Shown piece after piece: positions 1-6,572 of a stretch of DNA of 64,000 bases. The notes under the pieces are model-generated. The model ran no database searches. It saw only the letters and a program-made list of their open reading frames with translations, and had not been told where the DNA came from. Source of the DNA: an uncultured Verrucomicrobiales bacterium. GTDB lineage: Bacteria > Verrucomicrobiota > Verrucomicrobiia > Verrucomicrobiales > Akkermansiaceae. The stretch lies in the NCBI GenBank assembly GCA_938008215.1, contig CALLLS010000021.1:1-64000 (forward strand), given 5' to 3'. The position numbers and the translations under genes were made by a program. Each line of letters opens with the position of its first letter. Within the stretch, counting starts at the first letter, position 1.

Positions 1-7
1 CACATTC

Positions 8-118
8 ACGACATACTTTGCAGGATTTTCTTGCAGAAAAACATACTGAGCAACAAAACTGGATAAAAGTTACCATAGAGCAACTTTCGTCGCGATGTGC
101 AAAATATTGCACATTAAA
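8..118 (-). repeat. Copy A of a long imperfect inverted repeat
   Basis: Read on the minus strand, this stretch matches 15958-16066 read on the plus strand, roughly three quarters identical by eye. Shared blocks include a 17-bp identical segment (8-24 here, 16048-16064 there) and a perfect hyphenated palindrome ATGTGCAA-N4-TTGCACAT (95-114 here, 15958-15977 there). It lies upstream of the lipoprotein gene at 199. Function unknown. Confidence 0.75.
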
Positions 119-198
119 GCATTCTTCTATGGCTGGCTTTACTGTGAAGCCTTTTTCATTGCCATAAGGTGGTCTCATTTGTTTGAGTATAAGCACAT

Positions 199-531
199 AT
201 GAAAGTACCCTTATTATTTGCCCTTTCCGCTCTATTTTTCACTTCCTGCGCTCAGGTTACTCAACCACAGCCCGCGCCTCAAAATTGGAAACAGCAAATC
301 ATTAACAGGGGATTCTCTGAGCTAAAAGATCCAGACTCCGCGCAATACCGATGGGCAAGCGATCCTTACTTAAAGGAAAGCGGGCTAGGCATGACTTACC
401 ATGCAGACTACTTTTTGAATGCTAAAAATGCCTTTGGTGGCTATACGGGATATAAAGAGCGCCGCGCAATGTTCGTAAACGGAACTTTAAAATATATCTA
501 CAATAGAGAGGAAAACCCCCTCTTCTTTTAA
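199..531 (+). CDS. Small predicted lipoprotein
   Basis: The 110-residue product begins with a short basic stretch, a hydrophobic helix and a lipobox-like LFFTSC ending near residue 17, so it should be exported and lipidated. The mature part is polar with Tyr- and Gly-rich patches and no domain I recognise. It sits at the left edge of the visible prophage, just after copy A of the long inverted repeat. A superinfection-exclusion or envelope-modifying role is possible but is only a guess. Confidence 0.6.
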   Translation: MKVPLLFALSALFFTSCAQVTQPQPAPQNWKQQIINRGFSELKDPDSAQYRWASDPYLKESGLGMTYHADYFLNAKNAFGGYTGYKERRAMFVNGTLKYIYNREENPLFF

Positions 532-557
532 TCAGAGGAAAACTAGCAAGTAATGCT

Positions 558-869
558 GTGAAAAAGTTACAAGCGAATCAGTATTACTATTTATTTGTGC
601 CTGGTGCTCTTTCTTGGGTTGTATCAATATGCTCCATTTTTAAAGATATTCATATTTCTGGTATAGGGATTTTATTTATAGTTTTTTATTACGCCTTAAC
701 CATACCTAAAGGTATTAAATGTTACGATTATTACAACGCCTATGTTGAGCACACCCATAGTTCTTTTATAGGGAGTAAGAAACCAATAGCTCTGAAAGCT
801 TTAATGATAATATGCAATCTCCCTTTAGTGTTAATGGTTGCGCTACTCATTCCAGTCTTAGGCGCCTAA
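558..869 (+). CDS. Small two- or three-helix membrane protein
   Basis: A 103-residue product with hydrophobic segments around residues 12-26, 32-50 and 82-101, so probably an inner-membrane protein. The start is GTG at 558; the only nearby ATG (553) is followed at once by a stop. It follows the lipoprotein gene by 26 bases on the same strand, so the two may be co-transcribed. No family recognised. Confidence 0.5.
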   Translation: MKKLQANQYYYLFVPGALSWVVSICSIFKDIHISGIGILFIVFYYALTIPKGIKCYDYYNAYVEHTHSSFIGSKKPIALKALMIICNLPLVLMVALLIPVLGA

Positions 870-1023
870 GTTGAGCTTTTAGTCTATAAGGGATTATCTA
901 CTTCAAAACAACGAATAGGCGCTATCAGTATTCTCTTAATGTGACCATATATGAAACCCTTATAATAAAAGGGATAAGAGTGCTAAAAGGACGTTATATT
1001 GCTAAAATGCGGCCTTACCTAAT

Positions 1024-1239
1024 TTAGCGTATTATCACACCTGCTTGCTTGAGCGTTGGCATGGTGATTATATCCTTTTCTCTGTTAGGAGCTTCTAATA
1101 TCGCTAACTCTTGTTCCGCTTCTGCTATTTTATAAACGAGCCAATCTATCATTTGCTCGTGGTGGTATTTCTCCTCCTTAAGTTTAATGATAGTCTCCTT
1201 TTTCTTATGGAGCTTTCGTTTTCTGAGCCAGCTTTTCAT
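1024..1239 (-). CDS. Small charged coiled-coil-like protein
   Basis: A 71-residue product with a very basic N-terminus (alternating Lys/Arg in residues 1-16) followed by a Glu/Lys/Leu-rich helix at about 20-50. No domain recognised. It lies on the same strand as the ribbon-helix-helix gene upstream and may be cotranscribed with it. Low-complexity composition makes the call tentative. Confidence 0.4.
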   Translation of the reverse strand: MKSWLRKRKLHKKKETIIKLKEEKYHHEQMIDWLVYKIAEAEQELAILEAPNREKDIITMPTLKQAGVIIR

Positions 1240-1356
1240 TCAGTGTAGTTAAGATTTCTTAAGTTTAAAAGTTTAGTTTTCCCTTGCCTCTTTAGTGTTC
1301 TATTGAGTATTAATGTTATGCAATGAGATTAACCACCATAATTACTAAAGACTCCC

Positions 1357-1563
1357 CTACTTGGACTGTTTTTTGAGCCAGTCCGACTCTGGGACTACTC
1401 GAAAAGGAATAGTTATAGCCTTTTCCTCGTCCCATGTTTTTTTTAAAGCTTTGATGCATGCTGAGACAATAGAAGACTGAGTTATTCCAGTTTCTTCTGA
1501 TAGTATTCTTAAGTCTTCTAGAACTGATGGCTCCACTCTTTGAGATAGTCTTTCTGTTTTCAT
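1357..1563 (-). CDS. Ribbon-helix-helix DNA-binding regulator
   Basis: A 68-residue protein with the pattern RLSQRVEPSVLEDLRILSEE near the N-terminus, then a helix with QSSIVSACIKALKK. This is the strand-helix-helix arrangement of MetJ/Arc-type regulators. I chose ATG at 1563; a TTG nine bases upstream (1572) would add three residues but lies inside the first repeat. Four copies of CACCCAAAGT follow immediately upstream, the first reaching into the leader, which suggests autorepression and control of the divergent early phage operon. It is the only visible candidate for an early-gene repressor in this part of the prophage. Confidence 0.7.
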   Translation of the reverse strand: MKTERLSQRVEPSVLEDLRILSEETGITQSSIVSACIKALKKTWDEEKAITIPFRVVPESDWLKKQSK

Positions 1564-1679
1564 GTCACCCAAAGTTTACACATAGACACCCAAAGTCAAT
1601 ATTTTTTAAAGAAAGCTATTGACACCCAAAGTTAACCCATTTAGAAGACCAGCAAGTAAGACACCCAAAGTTAACCCAT
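1564..1679. promoter_or_regulatory. Iterated operator between the RHH gene and the early operon
   Basis: CACCCAAAGT occurs four times in the same direction, beginning at 1566, 1587, 1623 and 1662. The last two share the 20-bp unit GACACCCAAAGTTAACCCAT (1621-1640 and 1660-1679). A TTGACA hexamer (1619-1624) overlaps the third copy, and the fourth touches the ATG at 1678. Spacings are 21, 36 and 39 bp. Direct iteration is typical of sites for RHH proteins, so the neighbouring gene product is the obvious ligand (inference). Confidence 0.7.
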
Positions 1680-1839
1680 GAGCATTACAGAAATAGAAAA
1701 AGAAATATCAAAATATTCCGAGATTTCAGGATTAAGTAAAACTGACCTCAAAAAGCTCTGCTTAGAGCGAGGACTAAAAGACTTAAAAGAAAACGGCATC
1801 ACTCTCAACAAACCAACAAGCGAGGAGGAGGCGGCGTGA
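1678..1839 (+). CDS. Small early phage protein, 53 residues
   Basis: ATG at 1678 opens an uninterrupted 53-codon frame ending in TGA at 1837-1839. The product starts MSITEIEKEISKYSEISG and continues into a KTDLKKLCLERGLKDLKENG helix and an acidic EEEAA end, so it looks like a small helical protein. The next gene begins in a GTGA overlap with its stop, and a GGAGGAGG ribosome-binding site lies in its last codons, both arguing that the frame is translated. Function unknown. Confidence 0.55.
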   Translation: MSITEIEKEISKYSEISGLSKTDLKKLCLERGLKDLKENGITLNKPTSEEEAA

Positions 1840-2255
1840 TTATTAAAGCATCAAACCTTAGGAAGGTTAATTTCCTCCTTGGAATAGGGTTCTCTTGGCA
1901 GTCCTTAGAGCATATCGACGGAAGAAAAGAAGGGCGCAGTGACGTAGTCATCCACACCCTTAAGTTCGATAGGGGCTTTTTATTAAGACAGTTTACAAGG
2001 AGAGCTCACGCTCTTTTGTGTAAGCTATTCCGTATCTCGCCATGTCTGATTGCCCTTCTGCTCTTAGTATTATCAAGGACAGCACGTAGCAACCAGGGTT
2101 CGCCTTCTTTATCTGTTGATAGTCTTCACCATCAACCGTCTCAATTTTCAAGATCTCTCGATCATCGGGTATTTTCTCTATGTTCATGTAGAACTAAGTC
2201 CTTACCGCATGAGTGTGCGGTAGGGCAACCATTAACCCAAAACCAATCAGCATAA
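1836..2255 (+). CDS. Early phage ORF, doubtful 3' half
   Basis: A GTG at 1836 overlaps the stop of the preceding gene (GTGA) and has a strong GGAGG-type site 6-12 bases upstream, so initiation here is credible. Residues 1 to about 50 look protein-like; the remainder is Ser/Leu/Arg-rich, lacks character, and is opposed by a better-looking minus-strand frame at 1993-2187. The gene may have lost its original stop, or end as an eroded remnant. Function unknown. Confidence 0.4.
   Translation: MIIKASNLRKVNFLLGIGFSWQSLEHIDGRKEGRSDVVIHTLKFDRGFLLRQFTRRAHALLCKLFRISPCLIALLLLVLSRTARSNQGSPSLSVDSLHHQPSQFSRSLDHRVFSLCSCRTKSLPHECAVGQPLTQNQSA
1993..2187 (-). CDS. Small acidic/basic hypothetical protein
   Basis: A 64-residue product beginning MNIEKIPDDREILKIETVDG, with balanced charge and beta-strand-like VLSLIIL, more protein-like than the opposing plus-strand frame. 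An AAGGA stretch sits about 11 bases upstream of the ATG. It would be antisense to the 3' half of the ORF that starts at 1836, so only one of the two is likely real here. Confidence 0.4.
   Translation of the reverse strand: MNIEKIPDDREILKIETVDGEDYQQIKKANPGCYVLSLIILRAEGQSDMARYGIAYTKERELSL
2203..2222. other. Hairpin in early leader
   Basis: TACCGCA and TGCGGTA form a perfect 7-bp stem around a 6-base loop, 33 bases upstream of the ATG at 2255. There is no U-run, so it is more likely a leader structure than a terminator. Confidence 0.45.
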
Positions 2256-2521
2256 TGCGTAGCCGTCTCCATAACTTTTCTGTGAATCTAGGCTCGTTCG
2301 TCGCCAAGGCGTATAGAGCACCTAAAGACAGCCTGGACTATCAAAAGGGGAGTGGACTGGTGGAGGCGTATGATCTCTTCCACAAATCCTTTCCAGAGTT
2401 AGGAAAGGAAGAATCTACGGAGGTCACAGAGAGTCTTAAGGGAGATCTAAAAGAGCAGGTAAGCGATGCAATCCAGAAATCTAAATCTCGCTCTCAGCGT
2501 GATGAATCGCCTCAGCCATGA
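2255..2521 (+). CDS. Hypothetical early phage protein
   Basis: An 88-residue protein from ATG 2255 (MRSRLHNFSVNLG). An upstream in-frame ATG at 2213 would run through the 2203-2222 hairpin and adds an unconvincing extension. The middle is helical with a KAYRAPKDSLDYQKGSG segment, and the C-terminus is rich in Lys, Ser and Asp. Its last 41 bases overlap a small minus-strand gene. No recognised family. Confidence 0.45.
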   Translation: MRSRLHNFSVNLGSFVAKAYRAPKDSLDYQKGSGLVEAYDLFHKSFPELGKEESTEVTESLKGDLKEQVSDAIQKSKSRSQRDESPQP

Positions 2522-2654
2522 CCTCTTCTATCACGCTAGAATTCCTACCATCTGCAAGAGCCTTGAACCCAAACTTTAACATAACCTTAAGCACGGAGAT
2601 CTCCGCACGCATCATTCGTATCTCCTCACGGAGTTCTTTTAATTCATTTTCCAT
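2481..2654 (-). CDS. Small coiled-coil protein, 57 residues
   Basis: ATG at 2652-2654 opens 57 codons ending in TAG at 2481-2483. The N-terminus (MENELKELREEIRMMRAEIS) gives a heptad-like coiled coil, followed by VLKVMLKFGFKAL and an acidic helical tail, as in many small phage proteins. It overlaps the 3' end of the plus-strand gene at 2255-2521 tail to tail. Its role is unknown; heptads suggest oligomerisation. Confidence 0.5.
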   Translation of the reverse strand: MENELKELREEIRMMRAEISVLKVMLKFGFKALADGRNSSVIEEVMAEAIHHAESEI

Positions 2655-2663
2655 AGCTGGAAC

Positions 2664-2698
2664 GACCCTAAGCCCGACTGGGGGGAAGGGCTAGGGTC
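2664..2698. other. Stem-loop between divergent small genes
   Basis: GACCCTAAGCCC at 2664-2675 pairs with GGGCTAGGGTC at 2688-2698 with one bulged base and a G-rich loop. It lies between the start of the minus-strand gene (2654) and the plus-strand gene (2714). With no U-run on either side, an operator or leader hairpin is more likely than a terminator. Confidence 0.5.
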
Positions 2699-2713
2699 AA
2701 AAATCATAAAACC

Positions 2714-2995
2714 ATGTCACCACTTGCCACCATAATCTCAGTCACTCTTGAAGAGGTATTCACTAAGTCCGCCGTGGACTTGAAGGATGTTCTTAGAGAA
2801 GAGGCGGAGGATCGCCTTTTAACGGCGCGGCAGACGCGGGAAGAGTTCGGGCTCACGGGTTACCAGAGCAGGCAGCTGAAGTTTAAAATTCCTTACGTGC
2901 AGGGCGAGATAGATGCACACCCCCGATTCAGAGTGAAGCATCTTCGCACATTCATAGAATCCATGGAACGCAAACCTCAAAAAAGAACCGACTGA
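2714..2995 (+). CDS. Excisionase/MerR-type small DNA-binding protein
   Basis: A 93-residue protein. Its second half (LLTARQTREEFGLTGYQSRQ then KIPYVQGEID and FRVKHLRTFIES) has the layout of small winged-helix excisionase-like domains: helix, turn with Leu-Thr, recognition helix, wing, and a final helix bearing basic residues. It opens a run of closely spaced early genes. Excisionase or transcription regulator are both possible; no integrase is visible to decide. Confidence 0.5.
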   Translation: MSPLATIISVTLEEVFTKSAVDLKDVLREEAEDRLLTARQTREEFGLTGYQSRQLKFKIPYVQGEIDAHPRFRVKHLRTFIESMERKPQKRTD

Positions 2996-2999
2996 ACCA

Positions 3000-3167
3000 A
3001 TGCCATTATTCGAGATACCAGCAGATTACACGCTCCATGTGATGGATGCCGACGGGTTCACGCATGAGGTCTACATGCCAGAGGCAATGTCCTTTCAGGA
3101 TGCAGAGGCTTACGTGAAGAGCGAACTCTCCTTCATGGGGCGAATCACTACTAACGATAAATACTAA
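3000..3167 (+). CDS. Small phage protein, 55 residues
   Basis: ATG at 3000, four bases after the preceding stop, opens 55 codons to TAA at 3165-3167. The product begins MPLFEIPADYTLHVMDADG and is acidic with Met-Pro-Glu-Ala and a SFQDAEAYVKSEL helix, a pattern common in small phage proteins of unknown role. The ACCA-ATG junction matches the leader style of neighbouring early genes. Confidence 0.55.
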   Translation: MPLFEIPADYTLHVMDADGFTHEVYMPEAMSFQDAEAYVKSELSFMGRITTNDKY

Positions 3168-3179
3168 CCACTAATACCA

Positions 3180-3464
3180 ATGAATAATACACCACTACAA
3201 CAAGCAGTCTTCACGGGAGGACGCATGGACGGACTCTGTATCTTAGTCTCTACAGGAGAAGAAGGATGGAATTCCGATGGATATAATTACCGACGAACAA
3301 GAAAAAAGGACAGCGAAGGGCGCGTTATCTTTGCCTGCATAAACGAGCGAATCGTGAAGGAAAAGCGCACTCTACAGGAGAGGCAAGCTGACTTTAACGA
3401 AGCGCAAAATAGACACCTTACTTTAATTAACAGAGCGATCTTTGGATCATCTACACACCTATAA
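3180..3464 (+). CDS. Hypothetical early phage protein
   Basis: A 94-residue product starting MNNTPLQQAVFTGGRMDGLC, with two predicted strands then a basic helical C-terminal half (KEKRTLQERQADFNEAQNRH). The leader after the previous stop is CCACTAATACCA, with no purine-rich ribosome site. No family recognised. Confidence 0.5.
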   Translation: MNNTPLQQAVFTGGRMDGLCILVSTGEEGWNSDGYNYRRTRKKDSEGRVIFACINERIVKEKRTLQERQADFNEAQNRHLTLINRAIFGSSTHL

Positions 3465-3470
3465 AAAAAG

Positions 3471-3498
3471 AGCCCTCTTCCCACCAAGGAAGAGAGCT
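3471..3498. terminator. Hairpin, terminator-like on the minus strand
   Basis: AGCCCTCTTCC (3471-3481) pairs with GGAAGAGAGCT (3488-3498) with one mismatch and a 6-base loop. Seven A residues precede it on the plus strand, so minus-strand transcription would see a stem followed by a U-run. On the plus strand it lies in the leader of the ERF gene and could act as a structured 5' region instead. Confidence 0.45.
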
Positions 3499-3534
3499 TA
3501 ACCAACGATTACACCACCAAGCATAACCGATATA

Positions 3535-4302
3535 ATGAGCAATACAGAAATAACACAGCCGAGTCAAGCACTCGCTATCGCAGATGAAGGCATGAGGGAT
3601 GAACCTCACTTAAGCCTCATCGCAAAGATGGCTAAAGACCCTGCCGTATCAGCGGATAAGATGAAGGCTCTTATAGATCTTCATAATTCAGAATGCGAGA
3701 GACAGAGAAGAGAGGAGGCGTTTAAAGATCTCGCTTCTCTCAAGTTTGATCTTCCTCAGATAAAGAAGACTAAGTCCGCAGAAGGGAGATACAGCTACTC
3801 TCCTATGCATGATCTAATGCGTCAGATAGGTAGCAATATGAGGGATAATAACATTACTGCCACTTATACGCATGGTGGAGATCGTGCGAGCGGTAATTGG
3901 ACAGAGTGTATCTTACTTCATAGGAATGGGTTTCAATTCTCTCCTGTACGCACTCACGTTGCTCCTCCTCGTGAGAATAAGATGCTAGGTGGATCTCAGG
4001 TGATGGGAGTAATGAATAGTTACGGTGAGCGCTATGCCTTAAAGGCAGCTCTTGGGCTCGTATTCACAGATGAAGACACAGATGGAGTAGAAGCTCCAGA
4101 AGAACCACTTATAAGCATAGACGACCTCATTTCCATGAAGATGCGCAGAGCATCCATCACGGATGAGCAAATCAATGATTTCTTCTTCGAGAAGGGCGTG
4201 GACTATCCAGAAAAGGAGGGATGGAGAGGCGCAGGAGAGAAGTTTAAGCAAGGACTTCACGATAAATTCGAGCAATACTTCACACAGGAGGTGGCGAAGT
4301 GA
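3535..4302 (+). CDS. ERF-family single-strand annealing protein
   Basis: A 255-residue protein whose central region (about residues 65-180) has the ERF pattern: a basic KKTKSAEGRYSYSPMHDLMR segment, a strand pair around TATYTHGGDR, and a Gly/Met-rich stretch ending AALGLVFTDEDTDG. ERF proteins anneal complementary single strands during phage recombination and genome circularisation. The C-terminal tail is acidic and helical. The next two genes overlap in sequence, the second a RecE-like nuclease, giving the annealase-exonuclease pairing typical of phages. A GGAGG site in its 3' end serves the next gene. Confidence 0.8.
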   Translation: MSNTEITQPSQALAIADEGMRDEPHLSLIAKMAKDPAVSADKMKALIDLHNSECERQRREEAFKDLASLKFDLPQIKKTKSAEGRYSYSPMHDLMRQIGSNMRDNNITATYTHGGDRASGNWTECILLHRNGFQFSPVRTHVAPPRENKMLGGSQVMGVMNSYGERYALKAALGLVFTDEDTDGVEAPEEPLISIDDLISMKMRRASITDEQINDFFFEKGVDYPEKEGWRGAGEKFKQGLHDKFEQYFTQEVAK

Positions 4303-4610
4303 GCGCACCAAAACACACGCAAGGGGATTGGGGATGCTGTGATATAGTTAATGGAGAAATCGCCATATATAAAGGGAGTGTATCGATAGCAATCATTACC
4401 AACTACTCATGGGATCGTGATAATCCCCCTTTAGAAAAACGCAAAGCCAACGCCAACCTAATCGCCGCCGCCCCTGAAATGTATGAAGCTTTGAAGTTAT
4501 TCTTCATTAAAGAGGATAGAGACCTATCCCTTACCGAATTAACTAAATTCGTTATGAAAGGGAAAGAAGCCCTCGCCAAAGCAAAAGGAAAGGAGGTGCG
4601 GAGTGAGTGA
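4299..4610 (+). CDS. Conserved phage protein with ANLIAAAPEMYEAL motif
   Basis: A 103-residue product from GTG 4299, overlapping the preceding stop (GTGA) with AGGAGGTG just upstream. The N-terminus HTQGDWGCCDIVNG and the later KANANLIAAAPEMYEALK form a pattern seen in many small phage proteins of unknown function. Its position between an annealase and an exonuclease suggests a recombination or host-takeover accessory role (inference only). Confidence 0.65.
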   Translation: MSAPKHTQGDWGCCDIVNGEIAIYKGSVSIAIITNYSWDRDNPPLEKRKANANLIAAAPEMYEALKLFFIKEDRDLSLTELTKFVMKGKEALAKAKGKEVRSE

Positions 4611-5787
4611 CCCTTTCCAACACATCATTAATCCTGTTAATCCTAGAAATGAGATAGTCACAGGTATGAGTATGCAGGAATACCGTTCTGCCCCTGGGAT
4701 CTCACCAAGCGATCTAAAGTATGGCGTTGATTTCTTAGAGACGTTTGGAAGAACGGCAGGTAGTCCCGCCCGCTTAAAGGCGAAATTACTAGGGATGTTT
4801 CCACAGCGGAAGGAGACCACTAGTTTACGCCTTGGCACCTTCTATCATGATCTAGTCTTAGAGCATGACCGACTGGAGATTCTTACAGAGAAGAGCTTAG
4901 CAGAGCTTACTGCCAGCCGAATGAAAAGGAAGGTGGCGTCTAAGCTGGCATCATACCCACAGAAGTTTCTCTATAATTTCCAAGAGGCTAAGGAATTTAA
5001 AGCTAAGCATGAGAGGGAAGCTACCCCAGAGGAGCAGGAAGCTCTAAAGATGCTAAGAGCGGAGCGTGAGACGGAAGCTTCTGAGCTAACCGATAAGAGC
5101 CCAGAGATGATCGCATACCGACAGAGTAAGAGTGCAGAGGGCACATTCATCTGTAATCCTAATAACCCACTCCATAAACAAGCTTACCGCATGTATCAGT
5201 CTCTTACTCAGGATAGGAGTAATGCTCATGTATGGGAGAGCTTACAGAATGCCAAAGGGAAAGACCGAGTGGAAGTCTCTATCTTTTGCACGAGAGAGAT
5301 AAAGATCGGCGAAGCTAAATTAACGGTTCAACTAAAAGGGCGCCCTGACCTCATTCCCGCTGGAGACACCTTTAAGGACTTTAAGACCTGTGTTTCCGCA
5401 GGTGCAGAGGAATTCTCTAAGGCGAGCGCCCGCATGGGATATTGGCTACAGACCGCGCAATACATGAGTATGCTTAACTTACTAGCAGATCGTGTGAGTG
5501 AGGAGGAGAGAGACTACTATGGCTTAGGAAAGAAAAGTAAGATCTCTTACCTCATTCAGGAGACCACCCCACCGTTTGAAGCGGCGGAAATGTTTGCCAC
5601 TTCTTCACAAATCCAAGCGGGCGAGCACTTCGCTAAGATAGCCTTAAGTAATTTCCTTAGCTGCTACGCCCTCGATGACTGGCGTATGAACCATGACACG
5701 GAAATGAGGGATACGCTCTATCCCGCTGATCTCTGCCATTTTATAGAGAATTACGCCACCATCCAGCACCAAAACGCTAACCAATAA
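4603..5787 (+). CDS. RecE-like PD-(D/E)XK exonuclease
   Basis: A 394-residue protein from GTG 4603, overlapping the previous gene and preceded by GGAGGTG. The N-terminal YRSAPGISPSDLKY and LRLGTFYHDLVLE regions, then LKGRPDLIPAGDTFKDFKT (about residues 245-265) and GYWLQTAQYMSM (about 280-290), match the exonuclease VIII/PDDEXK_12 motif order GRPD...DxK...QxxxY. These 5'-3' exonucleases make the single strands annealed by ERF. The middle 100-180 is helical and charged. The DFKT motif appears intact, so it should be active. Confidence 0.75.
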   Translation: MSDPFQHIINPVNPRNEIVTGMSMQEYRSAPGISPSDLKYGVDFLETFGRTAGSPARLKAKLLGMFPQRKETTSLRLGTFYHDLVLEHDRLEILTEKSLAELTASRMKRKVASKLASYPQKFLYNFQEAKEFKAKHEREATPEEQEALKMLRAERETEASELTDKSPEMIAYRQSKSAEGTFICNPNNPLHKQAYRMYQSLTQDRSNAHVWESLQNAKGKDRVEVSIFCTREIKIGEAKLTVQLKGRPDLIPAGDTFKDFKTCVSAGAEEFSKASARMGYWLQTAQYMSMLNLLADRVSEEERDYYGLGKKSKISYLIQETTPPFEAAEMFATSSQIQAGEHFAKIALSNFLSCYALDDWRMNHDTEMRDTLYPADLCHFIENYATIQHQNANQ

Positions 5788-5802
5788 CCACCGAAACTAA
5801 CA

Positions 5803-6150
5803 ATGAGAAATTACCACATCAAATTACAAATGCCCTCAGCTGGGCTCTCCCCTAATTCTCGGATGCACTGGGCGTCAAAAGCAAGCTTGGTTAAATCTCA
5901 CAGAAAAACGGCAAGCTTCCTGACCCCTAAAGAAGCAGGTGAAAGGAAAATCACAGATTACCAGCTCCATTTCACCTTCCCTGATAACCGCAGACGTGAC
6001 CTCGATAACTTCACAGGGCGATGCAAAGCATACTTAGACGGCATATCAGACGCCACCCAGCAGGACGACAGTGGATGGGGAATGAAAGCCCCCACCCGTG
6101 AAGTGAAGAAGGGAATAAACCAAGTAACCATAACACTTTTTTACGCATGA
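5803..6150 (+). CDS. rusA: RusA-type Holliday junction resolvase
   Basis: 115 residues with the family signature RRRDLDNFTGRCKAYLDG (about residues 62-80) and QQDDSGW further on. These acidic residues bind the metal in RusA. The N-terminal LSPNSRMHWASKAS matches the start of many phage RusA proteins. It follows the nuclease gene after CCACCGAAACTAACA, a leader without ribosome-binding purines. It would resolve four-way junctions produced by the ERF/RecE-like pair. Confidence 0.85.
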   Translation: MRNYHIKLQMPSAGLSPNSRMHWASKASLVKSHRKTASFLTPKEAGERKITDYQLHFTFPDNRRRDLDNFTGRCKAYLDGISDATQQDDSGWGMKAPTREVKKGINQVTITLFYA

Positions 6151-6260
6151 ACTCAGCCACTTTAATCATTATTTCCTTCAATTTCTTAATGACCGTAGGA
6201 ATCGCGCTCACCCTCATTTCAATTGGTCTCGGTAAAGATGATGATGACCTAAACCCATAA
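6147..6260 (+). CDS. Tiny membrane protein, 37 residues
   Basis: ATG at 6147 overlaps the rusA stop (ATGA) and opens 37 codons to TAA 6258-6260. The product is one hydrophobic helix (residues 5-29) followed by GKDDDDLNP. The overlap supports translation. Role unknown; small phage membrane proteins can modify the host envelope. Confidence 0.5.
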   Translation: MNSATLIIISFNFLMTVGIALTLISIGLGKDDDDLNP

Positions 6261-6270
6261 ATTTCACCCT

Positions 6271-6570
6271 ATGAACAGACAAGAATACCTTACCTGTATA
6301 TTTAAAAACATTTCAGAGCTTAGAGCATCCTTACCGATGGCGAGGCTCGCGCTCTTCGCCTCTATTCATGAGAAGGACGGCTTCACCGCAAGCATGTATA
6401 ATCAGCACTTCGATCTCGTCACAGGCTCTATAAACCGAGACCTCACAAAATTCACCTCAAGAGGGTATCTTATCTCAGGTGAAAGAAGCTCAAGTGATAA
6501 GCGGAAAAAAATTTTTAAACTCACCCCAGCAGGAAGAGAATACTGTGCATTCCTCATCAACGTTAAATAA
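6271..6570 (+). CDS. Winged-helix MarR-like phage protein
   Basis: 99 residues with helices at the N-terminus, a recognition-helix-like segment LVTGSINRDLTKFTSRGYL, a wing with basic SSSDKRKKIFKLT, and the closing LTPAGREYCAFL, the order of MarR/PadR-type winged helices. It has no fused effector domain. Sitting immediately before the replication organizer gene, it may regulate early genes or help load the replisome. Confidence 0.6.
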   Translation: MNRQEYLTCIFKNISELRASLPMARLALFASIHEKDGFTASMYNQHFDLVTGSINRDLTKFTSRGYLISGERSSSDKRKKIFKLTPAGREYCAFLINVK

Positions 6571-6572
6571 TT

